Source: Thermohalobaculum sp039026375 (GTDB taxonomy: Bacteria; Pseudomonadota; Alphaproteobacteria; Rhodobacterales; Rhodobacteraceae). From it: a stretch of DNA of 64,000 nucleotides. The notes beneath the pieces were generated by a model, which worked only from the letters and a program-made list of their open reading frames with translations, searched no databases and was not told the origin of the DNA. How positions within the stretch are numbered: position 1 is the first letter of the stretch; each line of letters begins with the position of its first letter. The position numbers were made by a program, and so were the translations under genes. Positions 25,486 through 32,771 of the stretch are shown piece by piece. Location of the stretch: contig JBCCML010000014.1 in the NCBI GenBank assembly GCA_039026375.1, positions 1 through 64,000 of the forward strand, in the 5' to 3' direction.

Positions 25486-25562
25486 GGCCGCGCGGCGCGG
25501 GTGGGTGGGTCCGCCTTGCAGGTGACACCCACCCCGACCTCGAAGGGGAGCGCCGCGCGGCC
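25486..25562 (-). terminator. long GC-rich stem between biotinyl-carrier and SDR genes
   Basis: Perfect 13-bp arms GGCCGCGCGGCGC (25486-25498) and GCGCCGCGCGGCC (25550-25562), with inner complementary GGGTGGGT and ACCCACCC runs. It begins one base past the carrier-gene stop, so it probably ends or attenuates transcription from the carboxyltransferase side. No T-run is visible. Confidence 0.6.
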
Positions 25563-25563
25563 T

Positions 25564-25779
25564 TCACCCGATCTCCATCGCCAGCTGATCCTCTTCCACA
25601 ACGTCGCCTTCGGCCACATGCAACTTCAAGATCTTTCCAGCAACAGGCGCCTCGTAGGGCACCTCCATCTTCATGACCTCCATGATCATCACGTCTTGTC
25701 CGGCCTCAACCGCGTCGCCCTCGGCGACCAGTAGCTTCCAGATCGACCCAGCGGTTTCGGTCAGGATCTTGGTGGCCAT
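25564..25779 (-). CDS. biotinyl carrier domain protein
   Basis: A 71-residue stand-alone biotinyl/lipoyl domain. EVMKMEVPYEAPVAG (about 34-48) contains the M-K-M biotinylation site with the modified Lys in the middle. Two half-motifs, KLLVAEGDAVEAGQ and KLHVAEGDVVEEDQ, show the internal pseudo-symmetry of the hammerhead fold. It would carry carboxybiotin to the carboxyltransferase encoded just upstream. ATG 25779 and the preceding ATG at 25782 are both possible starts. No biotin carboxylase gene is nearby. Confidence 0.85.
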   Translation of the reverse strand: MATKILTETAGSIWKLLVAEGDAVEAGQDVMIMEVMKMEVPYEAPVAGKILKLHVAEGDVVEEDQLAMEIG

Positions 25780-25786
25780 CACACCC

Positions 25787-27334
25787 TCATGGTCTGCAGG
25801 TAAAGGACGACGGGCCCAACAGCCCGGGCAAGAGCGGCAGCGACCGCTCCAGCCAACGCACCAGCATCGGTCGCGTCTCGCGCGGGTCGATCAATTCGTG
25901 CACGGCGAAGGCCTCGGCGCGGGGAAAGGGGGATTGCTTCGCGGCCAGCTGTTCCTCAAGTTCCCGGCGCTTGGCTTCCGGGTCCGGGGCGGCGGCGATC
26001 TCCCGGTGAAACGCAACGGCCACGCCCCCTTCAACGGGCAGCGGCCCGGTCTCAGCGGACGGCCAGGCCAGGACATAGTTATCCGGCCCATAGTGCGCTG
26101 CCTGAGCCACCCCAAAGGAGCGGCGCACCATCACCGTTGCCCAGGGCACGGTGGTTTGCACCGCGGTCAGGACGGCAGCGGCACCATGGCGGATCGTTGC
26201 CTCGCGCTCCGCCTGGCTGCCGATCATAAATCCCGGCTCGTCAACAAAACTCAGGATCGGCAGGTGAAAGGTCTGCGCCATCTCCAGAAAGCGCCGCGCC
26301 TTCTGAGCACCGGCCGCGGTCATCGAGCCTGCCAGGTGCTTGCCGTCATTGGCCCAGATGCCCACGGCATGGCCGTTCAGCCGCGCAAGTCCCGTAATTT
26401 GACTGCGCCCATAGCCCCTGCCGATCTCGAAGAACGATCCCTGGTCCAGCACCAAGCCCAGCAGTCGGCGCATATCGAAGGCCCGTCGTCGGTCGCGGGG
26501 GACGATGTCCAGCAGCGCCTCTTCCTCGCGGTCGACAGGGTCGTCCTCGTCGGCTCGCGGTGCCAGCTCCCAGATGTTCGACGGCAGATAGGACAGGAAC
26601 CGGCGGATCTGGGCAAAGACCTCGGCCTCGTCGGCGGCCGCGTTGTCAACCGTGCCGTTCTTCGTGTGGATCTGGGCGCCGCCCAACTCCTCCTTGGTCT
26701 TCTTCTCGCCCATGGCGCGCTCGACCACCGCGGGTCCTGCGGTCAGAATCTGCGCCGTTGCCGCCGCCATTGCCGAGAAATGCGAGGCCACGAGGCGTCC
26801 CGCCGGCATGCCGGCCACAGCACCCATCGCGCCAGAAGCGACGGGGACGGTCGCCATGCAGCGGGCGACCGAGATAAAGCGATGCGGCTCGAAGACCGGC
26901 GCCGGCAGCGAGGCCTTGCCCGTCCCCCCGACCGAGCCACCCGCGCCCTCGTGCAGGCGGATCAGCGGGCAGCGGTATTGCAGAGCCAGATCCTCTGTAT
27001 AGCGCGACTTGCGATAGCCCGCGGCCGAGGGCGAGCCCCCCTTCATGGTAAAGTCCTCGCCCCCCACCAGCACCCGGCGACCCTCGATCCGGCCAAAGCC
27101 CAGCACGTAGTTGGCGGGCTCGAAGCCGTCGTCGCCCATGGCACCGGCGCCACGGCCGATCTCGTCGAAACTGTCCGGATCAAGCAGGGCGTCGATCCGC
27201 TCGCGGATGGTCAGTTTGCCCTTGGCGTGCTGGCGGGCGACCGATTGCGCGCCGCCCTGCGTCAGGGCGGCCGCGCGGCGGCGGTGGATTTCGTCGGTCT
27301 CGTCTCGCCAGCTCATGGGCACAGCATGGGCCAT
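25787..27334 (-). CDS. acyl-CoA carboxylase carboxyltransferase (PccB/MccB type)
   Basis: A 515-residue fused-type carboxyltransferase subunit that moves CO2 between carboxybiotin and an acyl-CoA. The N-terminal crotonase-like half has RERIDALLDPDSFDEIG, EDFTMKGGS and RLHEGAGGS (about 105-113). The C-terminal half has LSFVDEPGFMIGSQAE and GAAAVLTAVQTTVPWATVMVRRSFG, the second oxyanion site. Its length matches propionyl-CoA carboxylase beta. ATG 27334 or 27316 could start it; neither has a clear ribosome site. It begins 38 bases after znuB, which may be chance adjacency. Confidence 0.85.
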   Translation of the reverse strand: MAHAVPMSWRDETDEIHRRRAAALTQGGAQSVARQHAKGKLTIRERIDALLDPDSFDEIGRGAGAMGDDGFEPANYVLGFGRIEGRRVLVGGEDFTMKGGSPSAAGYRKSRYTEDLALQYRCPLIRLHEGAGGSVGGTGKASLPAPVFEPHRFISVARCMATVPVASGAMGAVAGMPAGRLVASHFSAMAAATAQILTAGPAVVERAMGEKKTKEELGGAQIHTKNGTVDNAAADEAEVFAQIRRFLSYLPSNIWELAPRADEDDPVDREEEALLDIVPRDRRRAFDMRRLLGLVLDQGSFFEIGRGYGRSQITGLARLNGHAVGIWANDGKHLAGSMTAAGAQKARRFLEMAQTFHLPILSFVDEPGFMIGSQAEREATIRHGAAAVLTAVQTTVPWATVMVRRSFGVAQAAHYGPDNYVLAWPSAETGPLPVEGGVAVAFHREIAAAPDPEAKRRELEEQLAAKQSPFPRAEAFAVHELIDPRETRPMLVRWLERSLPLLPGLLGPSSFTCRP

Positions 27335-27372
27335 TCGCTGGACGAGGCCAAGTATCCGGTGCGCGGCGGCGG

Positions 27373-28167
27373 TTAACTATCGCGTCCTTGGCGCCCCAGT
27401 ACGGTGCTGAGCGTGAAGACGGCCAACGCTGCCACCACCATCGACGGCCCGGTTGGCGTGTCCACCTTCAGCGACAGACCCAGCCCGGCCAGCGTCGAGA
27501 GACCGCCGATCAGCGTCGCCACCAGGGCCATCCATTCGGGCGTGCGCACCAGGGGCCGCGCAGCCGCGGCCGGGATGATCAAGAGCGCCGCGATCAACAG
27601 TGCCCCCACCACCTTGATCGCCACGGCCACGATCACCGCCATCGCAACCGTCAGCACAAACTGCTCGCGCTTGGGGTCGATCCCGCCCGCCATCGCCAGG
27701 TCCGGATTTAGTGTCGCCGTCAGCATCGAGGACCAGCGCCAGTACATCAGCGCCATGACCAGGACCGCACCGGCCCAGATCACCGCCAGGTCCATCTTCG
27801 ACACGGCCAATACGTCGCCGAAGAGAAAGCTCGCCAGATCGACGCGCACCGTGGGCAGGAACGACACCGCGACCAGGCCCAACGCTAGCGCCCCGTGGCT
27901 GAGCACGCCCAATGTGGTGTCCATTACATGCCCACGGGCGACCAGGACCGACAGCAGCAACGCCATCAGCAACGCAACCCCCAGCACCCCCAGAAAGATC
28001 GAGATCGAGAAGGCCAGCGACAGCGCCACACCAAGGATACCGGCATGGGCCGTCGCATCGCCGAAGAACGCCATGCGCCGCCACACGACGAAACAGCCCA
28101 GTGGTCCCGCGGCCAGCGCCAAGCCCAATCCGGCCAGGCCGGCACGCACCAGGAAGTCGTCGAGCAT
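27373..28167 (-). CDS. znuB: zinc ABC transporter permease ZnuB
   Basis: A 264-residue ABC-3 family permease with about eight hydrophobic helices. The N-terminus MLDDFLVRAGLAGLGLALAAGPLGCFVVWRRMAFFGDATAHAGILGVAL is the family hallmark, including the RMAFFGDA-HA element. LLIIPAAAARPLVRTPEWMA is also typical. It overlaps znuC by one base and is last in zur-znuC-znuB. It forms the channel for zinc delivered by ZnuA, encoded divergently. Confidence 0.9.
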   Translation of the reverse strand: MLDDFLVRAGLAGLGLALAAGPLGCFVVWRRMAFFGDATAHAGILGVALSLAFSISIFLGVLGVALLMALLLSVLVARGHVMDTTLGVLSHGALALGLVAVSFLPTVRVDLASFLFGDVLAVSKMDLAVIWAGAVLVMALMYWRWSSMLTATLNPDLAMAGGIDPKREQFVLTVAMAVIVAVAIKVVGALLIAALLIIPAAAARPLVRTPEWMALVATLIGGLSTLAGLGLSLKVDTPTGPSMVVAALAVFTLSTVLGRQGRDS

Positions 28168-28913
28168 CAGTGCTCTGCCGCTCCGACGGGCACGCGGCTG
28201 CGGTCGTCCTCGTGGCTGTGGTCATGCTGATGTTGGTACAGCGCCAGCGTCGCCGCACTGTCCCCGAACAGCGCGCGATACTCGGGCGCGGCCGACACGA
28301 CCGTGGGCGCACCCTGGCAGCAGACATGACCGTTCAGGCAGATCACCCGGTCCGATGCCCGCATCACCACGTGCAACTCGTGGCTGACCATCAGCACGGC
28401 ACAGTTCAGATCCCGCGCCAGACGCTCAATCAACTGATAGAACGCCGCCACTGCAGGCTGGTCCAGCCCCTGGGTCGCTTCGTCCAGGATCAGGATCTCC
28501 GGCTCGCTGGCCAGCGCCCGCGCCAACAGCACGCGCTGGAACTGGCCGCCTGACAGTTGCGACATCTGCCGATCCGCAAGGCCCTGGCCCTCGACCCGCG
28601 CCAACAACTCTTCGCATGCCGCAGCGCTCAGGCGCTTCGGCAGGCCCAGAAAGCGGCGCACCGTCATCGGCATCGCCTTTTCCAGCCCCAGGCGCTGGGG
28701 CACATAGCCGATCCTAAGGTGCCTTTTGCGAAAGACCGTCCCGTCCTCGATGCTGACCGCGCCGATCAGCGCCCTGAGCAGCGTGGACTTGCCTGACCCG
28801 TTCGGCCCGATCACCGTGACGATCTCGCCCGGCGCGATCGACATGTCGATCTTGTGCAATACCCTGCGCCCGCCCAGCCGAACGCTGAGGCCCCGCGCTT
28901 CCAGCAGCTGCAT
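28167..28913 (-). CDS. znuC: zinc ABC transporter ATPase ZnuC
   Basis: A 248-residue ATPase. Walker A is GPNGSGKSTLL, the signature LSGGQFQRVLLARAL, Walker B ILILDEATQGLD, and the switch His is in MVSHELHVV. The C-terminus is His-rich (YQHQHDHSHEDD), a common zinc-importer trait. The ATG at 28913 overlaps the zur stop (TGATG), so translation is coupled; an upstream GTG-type start would run into zur and is not needed. Confidence 0.9.
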   Translation of the reverse strand: MQLLEARGLSVRLGGRRVLHKIDMSIAPGEIVTVIGPNGSGKSTLLRALIGAVSIEDGTVFRKRHLRIGYVPQRLGLEKAMPMTVRRFLGLPKRLSAAACEELLARVEGQGLADRQMSQLSGGQFQRVLLARALASEPEILILDEATQGLDQPAVAAFYQLIERLARDLNCAVLMVSHELHVVMRASDRVICLNGHVCCQGAPTVVSAAPEYRALFGDSAATLALYQHQHDHSHEDDRSRVPVGAAEH

Positions 28914-29425
28914 CAATTGGCCTCGGAACAGGCGGGGCAAATGCCTTCAGCCTCGATAGAGGCGGACTCGATCTTGAAGCCCATCGCCGCGGCCTCGTCC
29001 CCAAGCAAGCTAGAGTCGGTCGGAATGTGCGCCTCGGCGACGGAGTTGCACGAGCGGCAAATCAGGAAGGCAGGCCGATGGTTTTCACCCGGGCGTCCGC
29101 AGGCGACAAAGGCGTTTAGCCTGGCGATGCGATGCGCAAACCCGTGCGAGACCAGAAAGTCCAGCGCCCGATAGGCCAATGGCGGGTGCGCCCCCAGGCC
29201 TTCCGCCGTTAGGCGCGACAGCACATCATAGGCCCCCATGGCCCGGTGCTCTTCCAGCAAGATCTCCAACACCCGCCGCCGGATCGGCGTCAGCCGCAAT
29301 TTCTCGCGTGCGCAATGGGCTTCTGCCTCGGCTACCGTGCGCACAATACAGTCCTGATGGTCGTGAGGCTCGAAAGCAGTGGATTCCGTGGCGTCTGGGG
29401 ACATGGCGCGCGTCCGTTGTATCAT
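28913..29425 (-). CDS. zur: zinc uptake regulator Zur (Fur family)
   Basis: A 170-residue Fur-family repressor. The winged-helix N-terminus has KLRLTPIRRRVLEILLEEHRAMGAYDVLSRL (about 42-72). PPLAYRALDFLVSHGFAHRI is the recognition region (Y-R-x-L-x-x-L). Structural zinc is bound by two Cys pairs, CRSC near 130 and CPAC near 165. The regulatory His/Glu cluster is less certain. Starts at 29425 or 29404 are possible; neither has a strong ribosome site. It is divergent from znuA over a palindrome that is probably its own operator. Confidence 0.88.
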   Translation of the reverse strand: MIQRTRAMSPDATESTAFEPHDHQDCIVRTVAEAEAHCAREKLRLTPIRRRVLEILLEEHRAMGAYDVLSRLTAEGLGAHPPLAYRALDFLVSHGFAHRIARLNAFVACGRPGENHRPAFLICRSCNSVAEAHIPTDSSLLGDEAAAMGFKIESASIEAEGICPACSEAN

Positions 29426-29448
29426 TTCATTTGTCTGGCCCGTCGGTT

Positions 29449-29463
29449 TGTTATCAAGTAACA
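29449..29463. promoter_or_regulatory. Zur-box-like palindrome between zur and znuA
   Basis: TGTTATCAAGTAACA: 5-bp arms TGTTA and TAACA around a 5-base centre. It lies 24 bases before zur and 38 bases before the znuA start, in an otherwise GC-rich region. Known proteobacterial Zur boxes share the GTTAT-ATAAC symmetry, so repression of both transcripts by zinc-loaded Zur is likely. Confidence 0.6.
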
Positions 29464-29500
29464 CGCTCACAAATGGATGACTAGGTCGATGGAGGACCCC

Positions 29501-31000
29501 GTGAAGAGAACGCTTGCTGTGTCTGTGGTGGCGCTTGGCGCTGCATTGGGAGGGCCTGCACAGGCCGACCCGCCAACGGTTGTGACAGATATTCTGCCAG
29601 TGCACGGGCTGGTCGCCGCCGTGATGGAAGGCGTCGGAGAGCCGAGCGTTCTGATCACCGGCACAGCCAGCCCGCACGGCTTTGCCATGCGTCCCAGCCA
29701 GGCCGCTGCATTGCAGGACGCAGACCTCGTGGTTTGGATGGGGGAGGAGTTGTCCCCCGCAATCGGCCGCGCTGTCGAGAACCTCTCGGGCGAGGGGAAA
29801 AACATCGCGCTGCTGGATGTGGACGGGCTGACCCTGCACGAATTCCGGGACGGCCCGATCTTTGATCACGACGGGCACGAAGGCCATGACGAACACGAAG
29901 GTCATGCCCATGGCGAGCACGGTCACGACAAGGAAGGTCATGCCGAGGGTGGTCACGACCACGATAAGGAAGGCCATGCCGAGGGCGGTCACGAGGGCCA
30001 TGGACACGAGAAGGAAGCCCATGAAGGGCACGGTCATGGCGAAGGCGGGCATGCCTTTGAGTGGGCCGGGCTATTCGACCTCGAGCCCGGGACCTACTCT
30101 TGGTCATTCGCCAAAGTGGACGGGGACTATGCCGATCCTGCGATGCGCATGGTAATCCTGGCGGCCAGCGACATCGAAGCTGTCGAGGAAGCGGCAGAAG
30201 AACTGTTGGAGGGGGATGCCGCGACCGAGAAAGCCGCCGGTGGCGCCCTTGTCGCAGCAGACACCGCCTATTCGCTGGTGTTCGATCCCGCGACGGACAT
30301 GACCGTCTTTGAAGTCACAATCACCGAAGCCGGCAAGTACGCCTTCTTCACCGAGCATATGCCGTTCGAGTTCGAAGCCGATGAGCACTTCTTCAAGGAT
30401 GTTGCCGGCCTCGATGTCGAGCCCGTCGCCCAAGAACCCGATGGGGATCACGGGCACGGACATGCCCACGCGCACGACGGCGTCGATCCCCATGCGTGGC
30501 TGGACCCGGAGAACGCCGAGGTTTGGCTGAAGATCATCGCTGGGAAGCTGTCGGAACTCGACCCGGAGAACGCAGCGACCTACCAGGCAAATGCCGAGAA
30601 GGCGCACGCCCTGATTGATGCGGCCGTCTCGGAGGCAGCCGTCAAGCTGGAACCCGTTCGGAGCGAGAGGTTTCTGGTGTTCCACGACGCCTACCAGTAC
30701 TTCGAGCATCGCTTTAAGATCGAAGCGGCAGGCGCGATCTCGATCGGTGATGCCACCGCACCCAGCGCGGCACGTCTGGCCGAGATCCGCGACTTCATGA
30801 ACGACACGGGCGCCGAGTGCATCTTCCGGGAGCCGCAGTTCAACCCGGCTGTGGCCCAGAACATCGCCGAGGGAACGGGCGCCCACGTGGGCGAGATCGA
30901 CCCGCTGGGCAGTGCGATTGCGCCTGGCCCCGCATTCTATCCGATGCTGATCGCGGCAACGGCAGGTGCGCTGGTCGAGTGTCTGGACCACCACCACTAA
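29501..31000 (+). CDS. znuA: zinc-binding protein ZnuA with large His-rich and extra-domain insertion
   Basis: A 499-residue periplasmic zinc-binding protein (usual length about 300-330). A Sec signal peptide spans 1-22. The N-lobe has TASPHGFAMRPSQ with zinc ligand His59. A His-rich stretch fills 123-184, with repeats of the type GHDKEGHAEGG. Residues about 185-310 form an additional domain (FEWAGLFDLEPGTYSWSF, then YAFFTEHMPFEFE) not part of the ordinary ZnuA fold. A second His cluster (317-325) precedes GVDPHAWLDP with His331, and the C-lobe continues to CLDHHH. GTG 29501 has GGAGG 5 bases upstream and puts the signal peptide at the N-terminus. It is probably Zur-regulated. Confidence 0.88.
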   Translation: MKRTLAVSVVALGAALGGPAQADPPTVVTDILPVHGLVAAVMEGVGEPSVLITGTASPHGFAMRPSQAAALQDADLVVWMGEELSPAIGRAVENLSGEGKNIALLDVDGLTLHEFRDGPIFDHDGHEGHDEHEGHAHGEHGHDKEGHAEGGHDHDKEGHAEGGHEGHGHEKEAHEGHGHGEGGHAFEWAGLFDLEPGTYSWSFAKVDGDYADPAMRMVILAASDIEAVEEAAEELLEGDAATEKAAGGALVAADTAYSLVFDPATDMTVFEVTITEAGKYAFFTEHMPFEFEADEHFFKDVAGLDVEPVAQEPDGDHGHGHAHAHDGVDPHAWLDPENAEVWLKIIAGKLSELDPENAATYQANAEKAHALIDAAVSEAAVKLEPVRSERFLVFHDAYQYFEHRFKIEAAGAISIGDATAPSAARLAEIRDFMNDTGAECIFREPQFNPAVAQNIAEGTGAHVGEIDPLGSAIAPGPAFYPMLIAATAGALVECLDHHH

Positions 31001-31007
31001 AACGAAA

Positions 31008-31037
31008 CCGGCCGGCAGGTAGGTACCTGCCGGCCGG
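31008..31037. terminator. perfect 14-bp palindrome after znuA
   Basis: CCGGCCGGCAGGTA (31008-31021) and its exact complement TACCTGCCGGCCGG (31024-31037) are separated by GG. It starts 8 bases after the znuA stop and lies between convergent genes, so it probably terminates both ways. Confidence 0.7.
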
Positions 31038-31046
31038 ATGATAGAC

Positions 31047-31068
31047 GCCTGCCGACGAGAAGGCAGGC
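31047..31068. terminator. second hairpin between convergent genes
   Basis: Arms GCCTGCC (31047-31053) and GGCAGGC (31062-31068) lie 23 bases beyond the end of the minus-strand transporter operon. It is suited to terminate that operon, although no T-run follows on that strand. Confidence 0.4.
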
Positions 31069-31090
31069 CAAGTATCTGTTCAGGCTGGCA

Positions 31091-32767
31091 TCAGCTGTCG
31101 ATCCCGCCCGACACGGCCGCCGCTTCCCCGACATTGTCGACACCGCGCTCGTTCAGCAGCTTGGTCAACCAGTTCGGGTCCATTTCTGGCACTGAACTCA
31201 GCAGCAGATCCGTGTAGGGATGGTGCGGCGGCTGGAACATCTCCAGCTTCGGCCCCGCCTCGACCACCTTGCCCCGCTGCATCACGATCACCTCGTCTGC
31301 GATGGAGCGCACCGTTGCCAGGTCGTGGGTGATGAACATGTAGGCCAGGTTCAGCTCTTTCTGCAGCCGGTCCAACAGCTTCAGGATGCCTTCGGCCACC
31401 AGCTGGTCCAGGGCCGATGTGACCTCGTCACAGATGATGAAGGTCGGCTCCGCCGCCAGCGCCCGGGCGATGCCGATGCGCTGTTTCTGGCCACCGGACA
31501 GCTCCGGCGGATAGCGGTTGTAGAACTTGCCCGGCTCCAGCTCGATCAGGTCCAGCAGCTCGTCGACCCGGGTCTTCAGGGCCGAGCCCTTCAGGCCCGA
31601 GTAGAACTGCGCCGGACGGCCGATAATCTCGGAGATCTGCACCTTCGGGTTCAGCGCCGTGTCGGCCATCTGGTAGATCATCTGCGCCTGGCGCAGCTGA
31701 TCACGGTCCCGGTCGGTGTATTTGGGCGGCAGGGGCTGGCCTTTGAACAGGATCTCGCCCTTGGTCGGTGGCAGCAACCCGGTGATGCAGCGGGCCGTGG
31801 TCGACTTGCCGGAGCCCGACTCGCCCACCACCGCGACCGTCATCCCCGCATAGATGTCCATCGAGACATCCTGCAGCACCTTGACGTCGCCATAGGCTGC
31901 ATCGACGTCCTTGACCGAGATGATCGGCGGCTGACCGTCTGTCGGGCGCTCCTTCTGGTCCCGCTGGAAGCTGCGGACGGCCCAAAGCGACTTAGTGTAG
32001 TCCTCCTTGGGATTGTCCAGCATGGTGACGGTGTCGGCTTCCTCGACCTCGTTGCCCTTCAACAGCACCTTAATCTTGTCGGCCATCTGCGCCACGACAG
32101 CCAGGTCATGGGTGATGTAGATCGCCGCCGTGTCGAACTGCTCGACGATATCGCGGATCGCGGCCAGGACCTCGATCTGCGTGGTAACGTCCAATGCCGT
32201 CGTCGGTTCGTCAAAGATGATCAGGTCCGGCCGGCAGGCCATGGCCATCGCCGTCATCGCCCGCTGTAACTGGCCGCCCGACACCTGGTGGGGATAGCGA
32301 AAGCCGATCTCCCGCGGGTTCGGCAGGCGCAGTCGCTCGTAGAGTTGCATGCCGTCCTCGTAGGCCTCGGTCTTCTTCTGCAGCCGATAGTTCAGCGGCG
32401 CCTCGGCATACTGATCGATCAGCTTGTGGGCGGGGTTGAAGCTGGCCGCGGCCGACTGCGCCACATAGGCGATCCGGCTGCCGCGCAGCGCCCGGCGTTC
32501 AGAATCCGTCGAGGTGGTCAGCTCCATCCCGTCGAAGTCCACCGACCCGCCAGAGATCCGGCAGCCGTCCCGGGCATAGCCCATGGCGGCCAGCCCGATC
32601 GTCGACTTGCCGGCCCCGGATTCACCGATCAGGCCCAGAACCTCGCCCTTATGCAGGGTCAGGTCCACACCGTGCACGATCTCGAACCACTTCTCGTCCG
32701 CATAGCCCTCGATGCGGAGATCCTTGATATCGAGCAATACCTGCTTGTTGGAACTGCTATCTGTCAT
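31091..32767 (-). CDS. fused double ATPase of a dipeptide-type ABC importer
   Basis: A 558-residue protein with two complete ABC domains, equivalent to DppD and DppF joined (as in GsiA-type proteins). Domain 1 has GESGAGKS, signature VSGGQLQRA and Walker B LIIFDEPTTALD. Domain 2 (from about 280) has GESGSGKS, LSGGQKQRI and FIICDEVTSALD. Both switch His residues (YITHDLAVV, FITHDLATV) are present, so both sites look active. It is the last of four genes that begin with the binding protein at 36541. Confidence 0.9.
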   Translation of the reverse strand: MTDSSSNKQVLLDIKDLRIEGYADEKWFEIVHGVDLTLHKGEVLGLIGESGAGKSTIGLAAMGYARDGCRISGGSVDFDGMELTTSTDSERRALRGSRIAYVAQSAAASFNPAHKLIDQYAEAPLNYRLQKKTEAYEDGMQLYERLRLPNPREIGFRYPHQVSGGQLQRAMTAMAMACRPDLIIFDEPTTALDVTTQIEVLAAIRDIVEQFDTAAIYITHDLAVVAQMADKIKVLLKGNEVEEADTVTMLDNPKEDYTKSLWAVRSFQRDQKERPTDGQPPIISVKDVDAAYGDVKVLQDVSMDIYAGMTVAVVGESGSGKSTTARCITGLLPPTKGEILFKGQPLPPKYTDRDRDQLRQAQMIYQMADTALNPKVQISEIIGRPAQFYSGLKGSALKTRVDELLDLIELEPGKFYNRYPPELSGGQKQRIGIARALAAEPTFIICDEVTSALDQLVAEGILKLLDRLQKELNLAYMFITHDLATVRSIADEVIVMQRGKVVEAGPKLEMFQPPHHPYTDLLLSSVPEMDPNWLTKLLNERGVDNVGEAAAVSGGIDS

Positions 32768-32771
32768 GCGA

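Noticed and set aside
25673..27376. Plus-strand open frame of 567 codons opposite the carboxyltransferase
   Set aside because: Shadow of a conserved gene with complete motifs; no family resemblance.
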